A stretch of DNA of 64,000 nucleotides from Laccaria trichodermophora (taxonomy: Eukaryota > Basidiomycota > Agaricomycetes > Agaricales > Hydnangiaceae): NCBI GenBank assembly GCA_018417955.1, contig JACTVC010000008.1:744001-808000 (forward strand), given 5' to 3'. Below are positions 44,539 through 55,842 of the stretch, one piece after another; the stretch's first letter is position 1, and each line of letters opens with the position of its first letter. A program made the translations under genes and the position numbers. The notes beneath the pieces are model-generated. The model did no database searches and was not told the origin of the DNA. It saw only the letters and a list, made by a program, of their open reading frames with translations.

Positions 44539-45061
44539 CTATGTCCTATGAACGCGTTCGTAGACGGATGTGTCGATTATGAGCGTGTCGTTTGGAATTG
44601 CAAGTGCAAGGCGTCGGAGGTTTGACAGTGCCATGGTAGCTATGAGGAACGACGTGAGTTTCCACATTCTCGATGGAACTGTAGAGACGCACCTGATCTC
44701 GAAGGAAACGGTATTGTTGTGTAGCCCTCGCCTCTAACGTCCACACAATCTCCACCTCGTTGTCGTGACTATCCGTGTAGCTAGAATCTCTCGTCTCTAA
44801 CTCCCGTTGTCGTAGCTTTCCAGAGGACCAAGGAACGACATCGTCAACGGTGACGGGCCCTCGCTTGTATCTTCATTTATCGTTGGCTTCGACTTCGTGG
44901 CTGGGGGCGTCGCCCGTGGAGACTCAACAAACCCCTGACTTGGACTCGAACGCGAAATAACCAGGGCCAGCAGCTGCCCCGACTGACCCCAGTGCTGCGT
45001 AGCTCAGTAGGTTGAGCTTTTTGAGGCGGGTTAGCGTCCTTTGGGCTTTTGCTTGGGACAT
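44539..45061 (-). CDS. Unrecognised small protein, tentative three-exon model
   Basis: Model: 45061-44940, 44870-44680, 44639-44539; phases agree, 137 residues. Exon 1 gives MSQAKAQRTLTRLKKL followed by a hydrophobic segment (LSYAALGSVGAAAGPGYFAF), probably one membrane helix or a mitochondrial import signal. Exon 2 is polar and ends in a helix (EARATQQYRFLRDQ). Exon 3 reads MALSNLRRLALAIPNDTLII. The second intron is only 40 nt with a weak GTTCCA donor; a stronger GTGCGT donor at 44692 breaks phase. Coding-like text continues past the stop (ILKLGNLEQGMTL) up to the PRP3 pseudogene, so the gene may be truncated by that insertion. I do not recognise the family. Confidence 0.4.
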
Positions 45062-45943
45062 TGTTGTCATTGGGGACAATAGAGATGAAGGTACACGAGG
45101 AAGGGAGTGAGTATGAAGATGATGGTTTGAGTGGGAGTGGGAAACAAGCTAAATGTGAATGCGAGCGCGAAGTGCTGGAGTTTCGAAAAGGGAGTGTCGG
45201 AAGGACAGATGTCATGCAAGGAAGGACGGTATGGGAGCATTGAGACATGTTTGAAGGGGTGCGCATGGGTTCCTGTGGCAAATGGACCTGAGAAGGACGT
45301 GACGAGGATTGTGAATGTCCCAAAGCTTTAAATGCATACAAGATTGATTGAAATACAGGCAAAGGGGAGGGGGAATCCCTGGGTCTGTCATTCAAAGTCG
45401 TCATTCTTCGCGTCCGTTGTTGGTTGCCAGAGGTGTGGGCCTGGTACTCATGCCAATTTGCGTGGCATCAGTGCTGGCGGTTCATTCATGTTTAAAAGGT
45501 GAGGCGAATGCGCTGAACTGGCACCCACCCCACAGTGCTAGGTACATACACTGTGTGCAGGCACACTATCAACCAAATAAGGGAGCGTTACAACACGAAG
45601 GGTAGTGGAAGACTCAGCTCTGTTCAAATACCATACAAAAGCACGCCTAGGGTGGATGTGATCAGGTCAACGCGATTGTACATGTGACGTGACTGGCGCG
45701 TACTACATCCATGTCTTTGCAGTGTGCACCATTTTTTGTGCCATTGACAACAAACCAGGCGATGCATAAAGAGTGGTAAGTATTTCATCAAGCTTCATGG
45801 AAGACTGTCATCACAGGGCGTCTTTGAGAATGCAGCTGTATCCCACGCCTCCTCCATGCTCTTTTGTTATCACTCCGCACAAACTCCGCACTCGTTGAAA
45901 CGTTGAACCTCCGTCTCTTTCTTTTCTGCAAATAGAGGCTATT
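45062..45943. other. Intergenic, end of the bestrophin inverted repeat
   Basis: No gene supported. From about 45830 the sequence matches, in reverse complement, the upstream flank of the second bestrophin gene (shared CCCACGC(C/T)TC and CTCTTTTGTT(A/T)T). Confidence 0.4.
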
Positions 45944-48133
45944 ATGGTTGCGGCGAGTCCTTTTTTCCGAGGGACATGGACGATGAAGAGGTTTAACGCT
46001 ACAATCATCAACGATGTATGGCCAGAGGTCGCTTTCTTCTCTTTGGTTGCATCCAGTAAGCCTACCCCCTCAATCGCCTTTCTATTCGTGCTGACAGTTG
46101 TTGTCTAGTGGTCTGCTTAGTTTCAAAACAAACTGAGCATCATCTTGGGATCAACAATCAGCTTTTGACTGTACTGGGTACGGTTCTTGGTTTGGTTATT
46201 TCATTCAGAACATCTTCAGCATACGAGAGGTATCGTTGACCATTGTCGTATTTTCAACGCCGCTAATTCCCATTCTAGATATCAAGATGGCAGGAAAATG
46301 TGGACCAACATCGCGACCGCATCTCGAACGCTGGCGCAACTCGTACTTTACTTCTAGGTACATATCGACGTATTCTTATCGCCATTTTACGCAGGTTTGG
46401 CTTCACGTCCCAAACGATCGGGAAAACAAAGGTTTGCAGCAGAAGCAAACAGTCGTTCAAAGCATCGTCGAGAAGAAGAGCATGATCAATCTCGTGAGTC
46501 ATCAGGGTCCAAACCTCGACAAGCTGATTTATAAAGGGGATCGCAAGATTCAAGCATTTTCTGTTTCAGTAAAAGTACGAATTTAAAAAGTCGAGGAAAG
46601 GTCTCAATGCTGACCACTCCTTCCAGCACTTCCTTCGAGGGGAGCAAGGCATCTATTACGAAGATCTTTATCCCTTAATATCCTTCCTTCCACGGTACTC
46701 TCATATGGATACAGAGGGACACCCACACACGCCTGAGAAACTTCCTCTGTGGCAGATTGACGGAGAACAACCCTTCAATGGTCAGGAGAAGCAAAAGGAA
46801 AACCATAGCAAACAATTCAGCTCCACTGATGAGAAGAACGCCGACACGTCATCTGACCAGGGCTGGTTCTCGCGCAATCGCGGCGGGAAACACCGTAAAT
46901 TCGATCCTGAGAGTGTGTTGCCCTACGTTCACTGTGAACGAACGCTCAAGCCTGCACACATGCCCCCACCGATGACTGTGTACGATTACATTCCTTTATT
47001 AAGGTTCTTCAAATGGGTTGTACACACTATTCTTCGCAAGGCGCACCCTGGCATGCAAAGGCGGAGGAAGAAGAATCCATTCTCGGAGATCGTTGAGAGC
47101 AGTGTTCCTCTCGAGATTTCTTTGATTCTTCAAGGGTAAGTATCTATGTGTCTGCGAATCGGAAGTTCAGTGCTAATCTGTCTTTTTTTTCCTAGCTACT
47201 TTGCATGTGAGATTCTGAACACTCAGAGAGCCGTCTTCAACGCTAAATGATGGACAGTCCTTCTTAAGAGTGGTTTGCTGCAGCCAGCATCTGCAACTGG
47301 CTTCATGACAAACCTTAACACTCTTCAAGACGCTCTATCCAACTTGGAGCGGATCTGCAATACCCCGTTGCCGTTTGCATACCAAATACATCTGAGGATG
47401 TCGTTGTGGTATGTGGCGACTACGTTTCACTAACCAAACTCACTCACTCACTTTCAAATAGGCTTTATCTATTTCTCTTGCCAGTGAGTGGATATCCTAC
47501 CAAAGACCAACGGGTTGCTCACTTAACTACAGTTCCAAGTTTACAATGCTTTCGGGTACCTGACCATTCCAGGCACGGCGTTCGCTTCATTCTTGTACCT
47601 AGGATTCCTCGAGATCGGACAAGAAATGTAGGAGCGTCTTGTCTCACCCTCTATCATCCGCTGAACGACAACTCCAGTGAAAACCCTTTCAACTATGACC
47701 TAAATGATCTCGGTTAGTTATCTCCCTACATTCTGCTCCCCTTGCCAGGTTTGCTTACCGTTCTTTCAGACCTTGACTACTTCTGCCTCTCAATCCAGCG
47801 CGAGCTGCACGAGATCACCGCTGTAAGACGTCCTTTGACCACCGGAATGAGCACTAAACCCCCCTTGAACCATGTAGCACCCGAACCCCGAACCTAGGGA
47901 TTTCGTCTTTAATGGAATGTATGTGCACCATCCCCTCGTCTTGGCCCGCACCTGACCCCTCTTCGTGTAGAAATCAACCATTTGCACCCGCAGATCGCAG
48001 GACCGCAGCAGAATTGGTGTCTGGAAACACAGAATACGACATGTCGAACGAGGTGGGTCCCGTGGGCATTCACGGCCTTCGCAAGACCTTGGTCAAAAGC
48101 TGGATGGACGTCGATACCAAAACTCGTCCGTGA
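45944..48133 (+). CDS. Bestrophin-family (UPF0187) anion channel, copy A
   Basis: Fourteen exons: 45944-46055, 46109-46229, 46279-46342, 46395-46493, 46548-46574, 46627-47135, 47196-47206, 47258-47408, 47462-47483, 47533-47627, 47678-47712, 47770-47822, 47878-47918, 47971-48133; all in phase; 500 residues. Family marks: FKRFNAT-like KRFNATIINDVWPEVAFFSL, VLGTVLGLVISFRTSSAYER, YQDGRKMWTNIATASRTLAQ, KHFLRGE-like HFLRGEQGIYYEDLYPLISF, VPLEISLILQGYF, LERICNTPLPFAYQIHLRMS, PGTAFASFLYLGFLEIGQEI, ENPFNYDLNDLDLDYFC. Fungal bestrophins are multi-pass membrane proteins thought to conduct anions. An extra polar loop (residues ~190-260, SSTDEKNADTSSDQGWFSRN) interrupts the domain. Exon 7 is 11 nt. The copy at 53648-55842 has the same exon lengths throughout. 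Confidence 0.92.
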
Positions 48134-48750
48134 ACGGGTTTCAAGTCATATCACGTCATTTTTATCATTTTTATCACTTTATTTTCAGCCTGTTTACTTC
48201 ATTTTCGTCGGTTGCTCTATGTATGTATTCGGTTTACTCAGATGTGAAAAATGGTTGTTCGATGATCATAATGAGGAGTGGTGCGAAAGGGTGCGAAGCG
48301 TTTGTTTTCCGATCTAACACGTCCGAATCCCCATTCAGAACCTGATTCCGAGTGGCTTGCTACCGGGATCGAAGTGGCCTTCAGTGGCCAAAAGAATGGG
48401 TCCACATCCGATTTCATGATACGCAAGTCCGAACATTCAAGCTTCAAGGTGTGGCCATTAAAATGTGGCAGGAAAGACCGGCGTTGTCAGGGGGCAGTCA
48501 ACGCGCCTTTGCTTGCAATCGTGAAACAATGCCCCAGAGCCTCGGAGCTACCCGATGGGGACACAAAGAGAATTTGGAAACTTCCTGGGGTGGCCTACGG
48601 TGCGTTGACTTTCCCGAAATGTGCAGCAGTTACGAGTGGCTCACGCCAACAAAGAGTATTGCGCATGCGACGACAAAGCGAGTGCGTTCTGTCCACAAAG
48701 AGAGGCCATATCTGGACACTCGGCCAGCTATATGAAGGTCATCAAAGGGC
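48134..48750. other. Intergenic; long frames but no supported gene
   Basis: A plus-strand frame runs 48278-49105 through this stretch, but it overlaps the better ORF at 48751 in another frame and contains no recognisable domain. Text such as KCGRKDRRCQGAV hints at a decayed zinc-ribbon protein; not enough to annotate. Confidence 0.35.
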
Positions 48751-49650
48751 ATGGAGTCATCATCAAGACCACTCGCCCACACCGATCAGCAAGAGAATCA
48801 TCCAGAAGCCACTGGCACGATGCAACAAGTCGCCATGGAACACGATGCAGAGGCGGAGAACGTCACCCGAACTCCATCAAAGCGGACGTCCCTCCAACGG
48901 ATATACGAAGAACCCGTTCCCGAGCTCTCTTACAGCGACGACGCCTACGATTCATTGTCATCAGCCAACTCATCATTCGAATCCCTTGACCGACCCACTA
49001 CCCCACCCCCATACCACGCACTCGTCCGATACGTTCCATCGTCGAAAAGATGTGACCAACCTACACCCATCACCCCCGTCCGCAACCATGGCCCGACCAA
49101 GGTGAAACAGAAAAAAACCACGCCCTACACCTCAAGTCGGGGCCGAGATCCAACCAAACGACCTGTAACGCCCAGCGTGAAGCTAAAACGCACTTCCTTC
49201 CAGGCGTGGGTGGAGGGCTCCGAGGCAGGCGAATTCATACCAATGACCCACAGATTTATGAAGAGGTCTGAGCGCTTGACAGAGGAACAACTCTTCGAGC
49301 GTGAATACCGGCTGCTCATGCAGGCCAAGGAGCGCCGTGATAACAGTCTTATGAAGCCGCTGGACAGCGAAGATTGGATGGAGTTGCCACAAACACCCAA
49401 AGCCAAAAACCAGAAAGTCGTCGTGTCAGGCTCCGGAAGCGAGTCAGACGCGATGGACATTTCCCCCCGTAAGCCCTTGTCAAGGCAGGACACAGAGATC
49501 ATAGACCACGATACTTTCCGAGGTGGTGCACCCCCATTGCCCGTAATCCCCCCTGAGTGGATCAAAAATCCAAGCAACGCGTTGAGATCGCACCCCACGG
49601 AGATTTTCGAGATTTTCCCTGAAAACAGCTGTGAGCGCTCAAGAACATGA
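48751..49650 (+). CDS. Hypothetical protein, intronless, mostly disordered
   Basis: ATG to stop, 299 residues. The N-terminal half is rich in Ser/Pro/Thr (SYSDDAYDSLSSANSSFESL, PTTPPPYHALVRYVPSSKR). A more ordered part follows: SFQAWVEGSEAGEFIPMTHR, then a charged helix LTEEQLFEREYRLLMQAKER and DSEDWMELPQTP. The C-terminus is polar. No family recognised. The conserved-looking middle and the length argue for a real gene; low complexity of the first third argues for caution. It lies inside the bestrophin inverted repeat spacer. Confidence 0.55.
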   Translation: MESSSRPLAHTDQQENHPEATGTMQQVAMEHDAEAENVTRTPSKRTSLQRIYEEPVPELSYSDDAYDSLSSANSSFESLDRPTTPPPYHALVRYVPSSKRCDQPTPITPVRNHGPTKVKQKKTTPYTSSRGRDPTKRPVTPSVKLKRTSFQAWVEGSEAGEFIPMTHRFMKRSERLTEEQLFEREYRLLMQAKERRDNSLMKPLDSEDWMELPQTPKAKNQKVVVSGSGSESDAMDISPRKPLSRQDTEIIDHDTFRGGAPPLPVIPPEWIKNPSNALRSHPTEIFEIFPENSCERSRT

Positions 49651-50398
49651 ATCACTCAAAAGAAACCCCATGCCACATATGCCTATATGATTATGCCCTA
49701 TGCAACCTTCTGCCGCCAATATGCCACCCCCCTTGTCATTTCCTCTTACTTCATTTGCTGGTTTCGTTGAATGTTGTATCTTTAGACCACGTTTTCATCT
49801 TCGTCTTCTTTCTTTCTATAGGTTCTCTGGTAGAATATTGTTGTATTTCATAGATTTGCTTTCCGCTCTTGTGAATACATCTTCAGATTGTGATGCTGGC
49901 GCGTGCTTGAGGTTGATGTCACAAGTCACGCCGTTGCGCTCTCCGAGGCGAAAGTCGTTGTTGACGCTGAGAATCCTGATAATTACAAGTTAGACACATG
50001 TGCTAGAGAATGACATGCATAAGACTTATAGCCAACGTCTGAGTGAATATTTGAAGAGATCATTGGGGTAGTCTGATTGGCTTGAGAGTTCACGATGTGG
50101 TAGCTGGCAACCAACAAGTCTGAGTTGAGTCTGAGCGACGGTAGAGATCGGCGAGGAAAGTAAGGGTCAAAATGAAGACAGGCCTCACAACTCCCAAGTG
50201 AACGCTGCATAGAAATGTGACCTTATGTGGGGATCAAACTTGAGAGGAAGTCAGCTAAGTGACATAGGCCAAGACTGGGCTTTTTGAACAAGAACGTACC
50301 CTTGCAATTCTGACCCGCCTTCCTCTGGTCCCTAGCAAAGGAAGGTTGGTAGTTTGTTCAAAACAAAACAATTGAGAAGACAAGCGTATGTGCATACG
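49651..50398. other. Intergenic stretch
   Basis: No gene or repeat supported. AT-rich toward 49740-49900. Confidence 0.4.
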
Positions 50399-50623
50399 CT
50401 AGCCGCTGAAGCTCCTTTGCCATCGGTAACGTTCTGTGCGATGGCGAGCAGAAAGTGTTCTATTGATGCAATAGACGCCTTGGGGAGACAAAAACTCGAA
50501 ATAATCCGCCACATTTCGTGGTACTTCGGCTACGCTATGGCGGGTTCCAGCAGACGTGGCGCGTCCAAGGCGCGCCTGCTGGTCGCAAGATGAATGGCAG
50601 TCAAATGCCAGTGGTTGATCCAA
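50399..50623 (-). pseudogene. Inverted remnant of an F-box gene 5' end
   Basis: Minus strand reads TRHSVAEVPRNVADYFEFLS then GVYCINRTLSARHRTERYR, matching the start of F-box gene 3 (TRHSVAEVPLEVWQIVASFL, KLYGINRPLSALAMEERYR). It points away from the intact gene that begins 80 bp further on, so the two form an inverted pair. The copy lacks the ATG, has frameshifting gaps in the F-box, and nothing of the LRR part remains. Confidence 0.8.
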
Positions 50624-50702
50624 GGTTGAGGAGAGCTGTCACAATTGGTCACGGGCAACTCTGACACAAAATCGCTCTATCACAACTCGACTATTGCAGC
50701 TC

Positions 50703-52267
50703 ATGTATGTATCGATGTCTACGCAAACGCGACATAGCGTGGCAGAAGTGCCACTTGAAGTGTGGCAAATTGTTGCCAGTTTTTTGTCTTCCGAAGACGT
50801 CAAAAAGCTATATGGCATAAACAGGCCACTTTCTGCTTTGGCGATGGAAGAACGCTACCGCTCGGTCTCCATTGGGGATCTCCACGATCGAGAGACAATC
50901 TGGGCGGTACAGCGGCTAAAGTACGTACCCTATCCTAAACACTATATCTTGTACAAATCACCATCTCCTGCTGTTAGGGACCAGACGAGGGCGAGGTATG
51001 TCCGCGTCCTCAATTTACACCCTGCTACTTTGGCGACTCTTCTATCGCTCAACAAACGGAAATACTGGGTGAATAAAACCTTGAAAACGCTTGGGATGTT
51101 GCCTAGGCGCCAGACAGCATTCATCATAAAGCCCAAAAGCGTTCTGAATATCATCAGTAACCTATCCCTTGTAACCTCATTGACACTTTATTGTGAAATC
51201 TCTACTGTCTATCCTACACTGAAATCTTACAAAAAGTCATTGCCTTTTATTGCTGCCGGATGGGCTTCGTTTGGCCAAAACTTGCGGTTTCTCCACCTCA
51301 AAGTTCCTCTGTATGCTATCCAAGACACCATCGGCTCTGCAAAACTACCCAACTTGCAAGGTCTTTCACTCGACTTCGCGCTATGGGATTGTGCTATGCC
51401 TGGCTCTCAAGCTATCGTCAAATTCATTCATGATCACGCCGATGCCTTGCGATTCCTTGACATCTCTATGTATCGCGATCTGTTCCAAATACTACAAGAT
51501 GTTCGCATCCCCCTGCTTGACACCTTCAAATTCTATCAATATGAACAAATCGACACAGTTGCACTCCAGCTCTTCCTCTCGGCACACTCCAGGACTTTGA
51601 AAACACTTGACCTGCGATTACACACATATAATTCTGACATCCCGCACGAAAATTGGTTCATAATCCGTGTAACTTTGCCAAAACTACAAAGTCTAGCCGT
51701 AAAGTTTTGGTCGCGCTCGGATTACCATCTCCAGGGCGCGATGGATCATGTCGTCCAATATAGCCACACGCTGGTTTCCTTAGACGTAACAATGGCTCCT
51801 TATTCCTACAACCAAATTTACGGGCTGGCCACCCAATTTTCGACACAGGGCCTTCTTCGGAAACTGGGTTTGACGGCGAAGACCTTAATTCCCAAGCTCC
51901 TGATTCTCCTATCGAGTAAACTTCCTTTCCTAGAGGATCTTACCCTCGAATTCTACGGACTAGCTGCTCAGGAGAGTCCAGCAACAGTGGTGGCAGGTCA
52001 TTACGCCGAGGAAGCGAAGGTAGTTTTTGTTCTCATTCCGTGATGCATTAATGAATCTGTTTCCTTTACTAGTTCTGCAGGGAAATGGGCAGAGTCTCCT
52101 TCCAAGAGTGGAAAGTACGCAATTTGGCTCTCAGCTCCATTAAGAATTTGGAATGCAAAAGAGCGTTGGTTGCCGCTCTTCCCCAGGTCCAAACATTCAA
52201 CGGACAGGATAGAAATGTCTACATCTCGGAAGTTGATAAGGATTGGTCCTCACCCTGGACGTTGTAG
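50703..52267 (+). CDS. F-box protein 3 with LRR-like repeats
   Basis: Exons 50703-50920, 50978-52019, 52073-52267; in phase; 484 residues. The F-box is EVPLEVWQIVASFLSSEDVK then KLYGINRPLSALAMEERYRS. The remainder is Leu-rich and alignable with F-box proteins 1 and 2 (AAGWASFGQNLRFLHLKVPL, LPNLQGLSLDF, LPKLQSLAVKFW, LLRKLGLTAKTLIPKLLILL) and ends with the same type of last exon (SFQEWKVRNLALSS, VQTFNGQDRNVYI). Both intron positions and phases equal those of paralogues 1 and 2. The first intron (57 nt) is a multiple of three and open, so an unspliced reading is also possible. An ATG at 50715 is an alternative start. Confidence 0.85.
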
Positions 52268-52395
52268 CTTTCTGCTCGTTTATGAAAGGTATGTTTACTT
52301 GAAGTGAACTACTGTACTGAGTTTTCATAAACCAGTCAAGAGAGAGAGAGCCGCGGCTAAACGCTATACGGCTGTGGACAGAATCATTCAGACTC

Positions 52396-53255
52396 TTAAG
52401 TTTGAGGAAGGGGTAGCCCCTTCAACAGATCTACAAGGCGTTCCCGAACCCTTCCCACTACAGCGACCTCGTCTTCGTCAAAAAATTCATTTTTCAAAAA
52501 AAAATCCGCTGGGCGGGCTAAGGGCTTTTGGGAGGTAGCAGCTGTAACATATGGGAAGGTGCTTGCTGCTTTATGTAAAGGCGTACGCGTAAGGTCTCGA
52601 TTCACAGTTCTGTTGCGTATTCTTCCCGTAGCCGTGCTTCCGACTATCAGTGTCATTCCAGTAGCTAATCTACCTCTTCGTCGCTCTCCGGTCCCTCTGG
52701 ATCCTTCCCAGAGATATCCTATCCCGACATTCGGCCATATTGATAATTTCATCCAACATTGCAAATCGGTCTGCTTGGCCCTCTTTCTTCTTTGCAGCTT
52801 TTGCCCTCTTCTCCATGTCCTTCGCGGAAGGCGGCGACTGAGCATCCCACGCGCTATACTTCATCTCCTTGTCTTGTACCCGTTTCTTCTCCGCTTGAAC
52901 GAGCTTTGAGAGATTCCGTGTAAGTTGATGTGCGAGTCCTCGCGATGTGCTCGAGTTGTAGAGGAGAGCGAGCGCGTTGTCCACTACATGTATCCTATAA
53001 GCTGGCATGTTAAGCCCTTGAGTTCTCGAGAGACTCACTCCGCACATTCCATTCCTCCAAAAACGTTTCCAGTCCCTGTCTCGCAACGTCGTCTCCTTCC
53101 AATTGTTGGAGCTGTTTGGTAGCATTAGCCCCACCCTCGAAAACCGGCCGCCATAAGGCACGAAGATTCCGGGTCGCTGCTCGATGGTGAAGGACGGAGG
53201 CAGATGCTGTTCGCAGGAAAAGTCGGTAGAGGCTGGTAACAGGTGGGAGCACCAT
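52396..53255 (-). CDS. LYR-motif-like mitochondrial protein, apparent frameshift
   Basis: Exon 1 53255-53039, intron 52984-53038 (phase 1), exon 2 52983 onward. The N-terminus VTSLYRLFLRTASASVLHHR carries an LYR-like motif with basic residues and FLEEW further on, as in LYR proteins that bind Fe-S or respiratory-complex partners in mitochondria. Exon 2 continues NALALLYNSSTSRGLAHQLT, KYSAWDAQSPPSAKDMEK to DEIINMAE at about 52750. The family-like C-terminus RLATGMTLIVGSTATGRIR, RTPLHKAASTFPYVTAAT, FFDEDEVAVVGRVRERLVDL runs in the next frame to the stop at 52396. No acceptable intron bridges the two frames in 52700-52750, so there is a one-base shift: sequencing error, frameshift, or a very short intron. 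The exact family is not identified. Confidence 0.6.
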
Positions 53256-53647
53256 GCGATATCTGTCGCACGCTTAGCCTGTAGCACTCAAATAAAAATT
53301 AGCTTGGTCGTGGTCGAGAAATTGCAAGCCACTCGGGAACAGGTTCTGTGCGGGGATCCCGAAACCATCTCAGATTGGAAGATAAACGCTTTACACCGTA
53401 GCACCTTGGATTGACACAGGAATGTGAAACCGTCAACGGCTACCTGCATTATGACCCTCTATGTAACAAAATTATCTTTTCTATCTGAGTACGCGTCCGA
53501 GTTGTGGAGATATGTACTTTTTGCCCCAGAAATGAATAGCATCGAAAGCAATCGACGAAAACGAAGTGAATTGGCCCAAAAAAAAAGGATAAATCAAGAC
53601 AGTGTCGATGATCAAAATGACCATGAGTGATAAGGCTTGAAACCCGT
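53256..53647. other. Spacer between LYR-like gene start and bestrophin B stop
   Basis: 392 bp, no gene. The inverted-repeat arm ends at about 53620. Confidence 0.45.
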
Positions 53648-55842
53648 TCACTGACGAGTTTTGATATCGACATCCATCCAGCTCTTGACCAAGGTCTTGC
53701 GAAGGCTGTGAATGCCCACAGGACCCACCTCGTGGGACACGTCGTATTCTGTGTTGCCAGATACCAATTCCGCTGCGCTCCTGCGATCTGCAGGTGCAAA
53801 TGGCTGATTTCTACGCGAAGAGGGGTCAAGTGCGGGCCAAGACGAGGGGATGATTCACATACATTTCATTGAAGACGAAGTCCCTAGGTTCGGGGTTCGG
53901 GTGCTGCATGGTCCAATGGGTGTTTAGCGCTCATTCCGATAAACAGAGGAAGTCTTACAGCGGTGATCTCGTGCAGCTCGCGCTGGATTGAAAGGCAGAA
54001 GTAGTCAAGATCTAGAAGAATGGTAAGCAAACCTCGCAAGGGGAGTAGAATGTAGTGACACAACTAACCGAGATCATTGAGGTCGTAGTTGAAAGGGTTT
54101 TCACTGGAATAGTCGTTTAGCGGATGGTTGAAAGATAGATAGACAAAGGGCACCTACATCTCTTGTCCGATCTCCAGGAATCCTAGGAGCAAGAATGAAG
54201 CGAACGCGGTGCCTGGAATCGTGAGGTACCCGAAGGCATTGTAAACTTGGAACTGTAGTTGAGTGAGCAACCCGTTGGTCTTCGGTGGGATATTCACTCA
54301 CCGGCAAGAAGAACAGATAAAGCCTGTATGGAGGTGGGTGGGATAGTCTGGCGACTGGAAGACAGTGATTACGTACCACAACGACATCCTCAGATGTATT
54401 TGGTATGCAAACGGCAATGGGGTATTGCAGATGCGTTCCAGATTGGATAGGGTGTCCTGAAGGGAGTTGAGGGTCGTCAGGAAACCAGTTGCAGATGCTG
54501 GCTGCAGCAAACCACTCCTAAGAAGGACTATCCATCATTTAGCGTTCAAGCCGGGTTCTGAGTGTTCGGCAGATTCTCACATGCAAAGTAGCTATGTAAA
54601 AGACAGATTAGCGCTGAACTCTCGATTCGCAGACACGTAGATACTTACCCTTGAAGAATCAAAGAAATCTCGAGAGGAACATTGCTCTCAACAATCTCCG
54701 CGAATGCCTTCTTCTTCCTCCGCCTTTGCATGCCAGGTTGCGCCTTGCGAAGAATGATATGTACAACCCACTTGAAGAACCTTAATAGAGGAATGTAATC
54801 GTACACAGTGGTCGGTGGAGGCATGCGGGCAGGCTTGAGTGTTTGTTCACTTTCAACGTAGGGCAACACACTCTCAGGATCGAATTTGCGTTGTTTCCCG
54901 CTGCGATTGCGCGAGAACCAGCCCTGGTCAGATGACGTGTCGGCGTTCTTCTCATCGGCGGAGCTGAACTGTTTGCTATGGTTTTCCTTTTGCTTCTCCT
55001 CGCCATTGAAGGGTTGTTCTCCGTCAATCTGCCACAGAGGAAGTTTCTCAGGCGTGTGCGGGTGTCCCTCCGTATCCATATGAGAGTACCGTGGAAGGAA
55101 GGATATCAAGGGATAAAGATCCTCGTAATAGATGCCTTGCTCCCCTCGAAGGAAGTGCTGAAAGGATTTGTTAGCATTAAGACGTTTCCTTGACTCTTGA
55201 GACCCGTACTTTTACTGAAACAGAGAATGCTTGAATCTGGTGATCCCTTTATAAATCAGCTTGTCGAGGTTTGGACCTTGACGACTCACAAGATTGATCA
55301 TGCTCTTCTTCTCGATGATACTTTGAACGACTGTTTGCTTCTGCTGCAAACCTTTGTTTTCCCGATCATTTGGGACATGAAGCCAAATCTGTGTGAAATA
55401 GCGGTAAGAATACGGCGATATATCTCAGGAAGTAAAGTACCAGCTGTGCCAGGGTTCGAGATGCGGTCGCGATGTTGGTCCACATTTTCCTGCCATCTTG
55501 ATATCTAGAATGGGAATTAGAGGCATCGAGAGCGTGACGGTAACCAAAGATACCTCTCGTATGCTGAAGATGTTCTGAAAGAGATAACCAAACCAAGAAC
55601 CGTACCAAGTACAGTCAAAAGTTGGTTGTTGATCCCAAGATGATGCTCAGTTTTTTTCGAAACTAAGCACACCACTATAAGATAACTGTCAGCACGATAA
55701 CAGGGCGATTCGGATTGGGGGTAGGCTTACTGGATGCAACCAAAGAGAAGAAAGCGACCTCAGGCCATATGTCATTGATGACTGTAGCATTAAACTTCTT
55801 CAACGTCCACGATCCACGGAAAAAAGGATTCGTCGCAACCAT
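53648..55842 (-). CDS. Bestrophin-family (UPF0187) anion channel, copy B
   Basis: Fourteen minus-strand exons: 55842-55731, 55674-55554, 55504-55441, 55388-55290, 55236-55210, 55157-54649, 54591-54581, 54527-54377, 54323-54302, 54252-54158, 54103-54069, 54011-53959, 53903-53863, 53810-53648; in phase; 500 residues. Each exon has exactly the length of its counterpart in copy A. Substitutions are scattered and mostly conservative (KKFNATVINDIWPEV for KRFNATIINDVWPEV; LERICNTPLPFAYQ unchanged; KSWMDVDIKTRQ for KSWMDVDTKTRP). Both copies keep all splice sites and an open frame, so both are probably functional. Confidence 0.92.

Noticed and set aside
45001..45022. tRNA-like start GCTCAGTAGGTTGAGC
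   Set aside because: Resembles a D-arm, but no acceptor stem, anticodon arm or TTCGAAT T-loop follows at the right distance; the stretch is better explained as coding text on the minus strand.
47878..47955. Earlier stop for bestrophin A at 47953-47955
   Set aside because: Reading through the donor at 47919 gives a short tail; splicing 47919-47970 gives the conserved QPFAPADRRTAAE and KSWMDVD tail in both copies.
47982..48317. 111-codon frame downstream of bestrophin A (similar frame also near copy B)
   Set aside because: Overlaps in another frame the true last exon 47971-48133, which continues the bestrophin in phase; its conservation is due to the duplication.
48278..49105. 275-codon plus-strand frame
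   Set aside because: Overlaps the ATG-led 48751-49650 frame; its second half has composition typical of a shadow frame (His/Thr/Pro-rich).
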